A stretch of DNA of 64,000 nt from Antedon mediterranea. Lineage: Eukaryota > Echinodermata > Crinoidea > Comatulida > Antedonidae. Below are positions 63,801-64,000 of the stretch, one piece after another. A program made the position numbers and the translations under genes. The stretch covers positions 14,577,001-14,641,000 of the forward strand of contig NC_092674.1 of NCBI RefSeq assembly GCF_964355755.1, written 5' to 3'. The notes under the pieces are model-generated. The model did no database searches. It was given only the letters and a program-made list of their open reading frames with translations, and was not told where the DNA came from. Position 1 is the stretch's first letter; every line of letters starts with the position of its first letter.

Positions 63801-64000
63801 GTAGATATTGTTACAAAATTAAAAAGTGGGCATACCAATATGACAGTTATTATATAGTTCAAATATTAAACAAAAGGCTACTGGACAAGCTAACATTAGA
63901 AATGTTTCTAGTCAGGTAATTGATGTGTTATTTAATCTGTTATACTTAAATTAATTCAAGAATTTAATTCACTTTTAAAATGTTTATATTCTCAGTGACT

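Overview
This window is AT-rich nuclear DNA from an animal. Its genes are split by GT-AG introns, and most of the sequence is intron, tandem repeat and transposon debris. Three conserved metazoan genes are visible. Several 5S rRNA-derived SINE copies (a type known from fishes and sea urchins), LINE fragments and the abundance of TAGGCCTA-type words suggest a marine invertebrate deuterostome, perhaps an echinoderm. That placement is inference, not proof.

Genes. (1) Glycogenin (GYG) lies on the minus strand. Six coding exons run from the ATG at 34766 down to 17570 and encode the full glycosyltransferase domain; a seventh linker exon is possible near 16.8 kb, and the C-terminal glycogen-synthase-binding end was not found. 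Its introns are huge and filled with repeats: a 71-73 bp satellite, 54 bp and 44 bp arrays, three 5S-like SINEs, a MITE, a hAT element and a TTAA-flanked element. (2) An arylsulfatase A-like gene lies on the minus strand in four coding exons, 44607 to 40963. It has a complete active-site set, but one base is missing in an A6/T6 run at 42907-42912. (3) A DNLZ/Zim17/HEP-type mitochondrial zinc finger gene lies on the plus strand in two coding exons, 55980-56982. A further well-formed coding exon of unknown family is on the minus strand at 58530-58715.

Region by region. 0-10 kb: intergenic or downstream of GYG, with three related PIF/Harbinger-like elements (A 646-1472, B 2717-3530, C 7249-8766) that share terminal repeats and Myb/SANT-like gene remnants but carry different palindromic subterminal repeats; also a TTAA-flanked TIR element and three copies of a 175 bp dispersed repeat. 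10-17 kb: a 40 bp tandem array beside a nested pair of TTAA-flanked elements. 17-35 kb: GYG. 36-40.7 kb: an AACGTT-rich repeat field, a decayed transposon-type gene and unexplained open frames. 41-45 kb: arylsulfatase. 45-55 kb: microsatellites, LINE, integrase and cysteine-protease-like debris, a 1.5 kb TIR element with AATCGGTCGC iterons and a 53 bp tandem array. 56-57 kb: DNLZ. 57.5-64 kb: L1/Tx1-like and other LINE fragments, the unknown exon and a perfect 44 bp-armed hairpin.

The genes are unrelated housekeeping functions (glycogen priming, lysosomal sulfate hydrolysis, mitochondrial Hsp70 maintenance); nothing suggests they act together. The most interesting structure is the Harbinger-like trio. 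No tRNA genes, intact rRNA genes, CRISPR arrays or prokaryotic features were seen.
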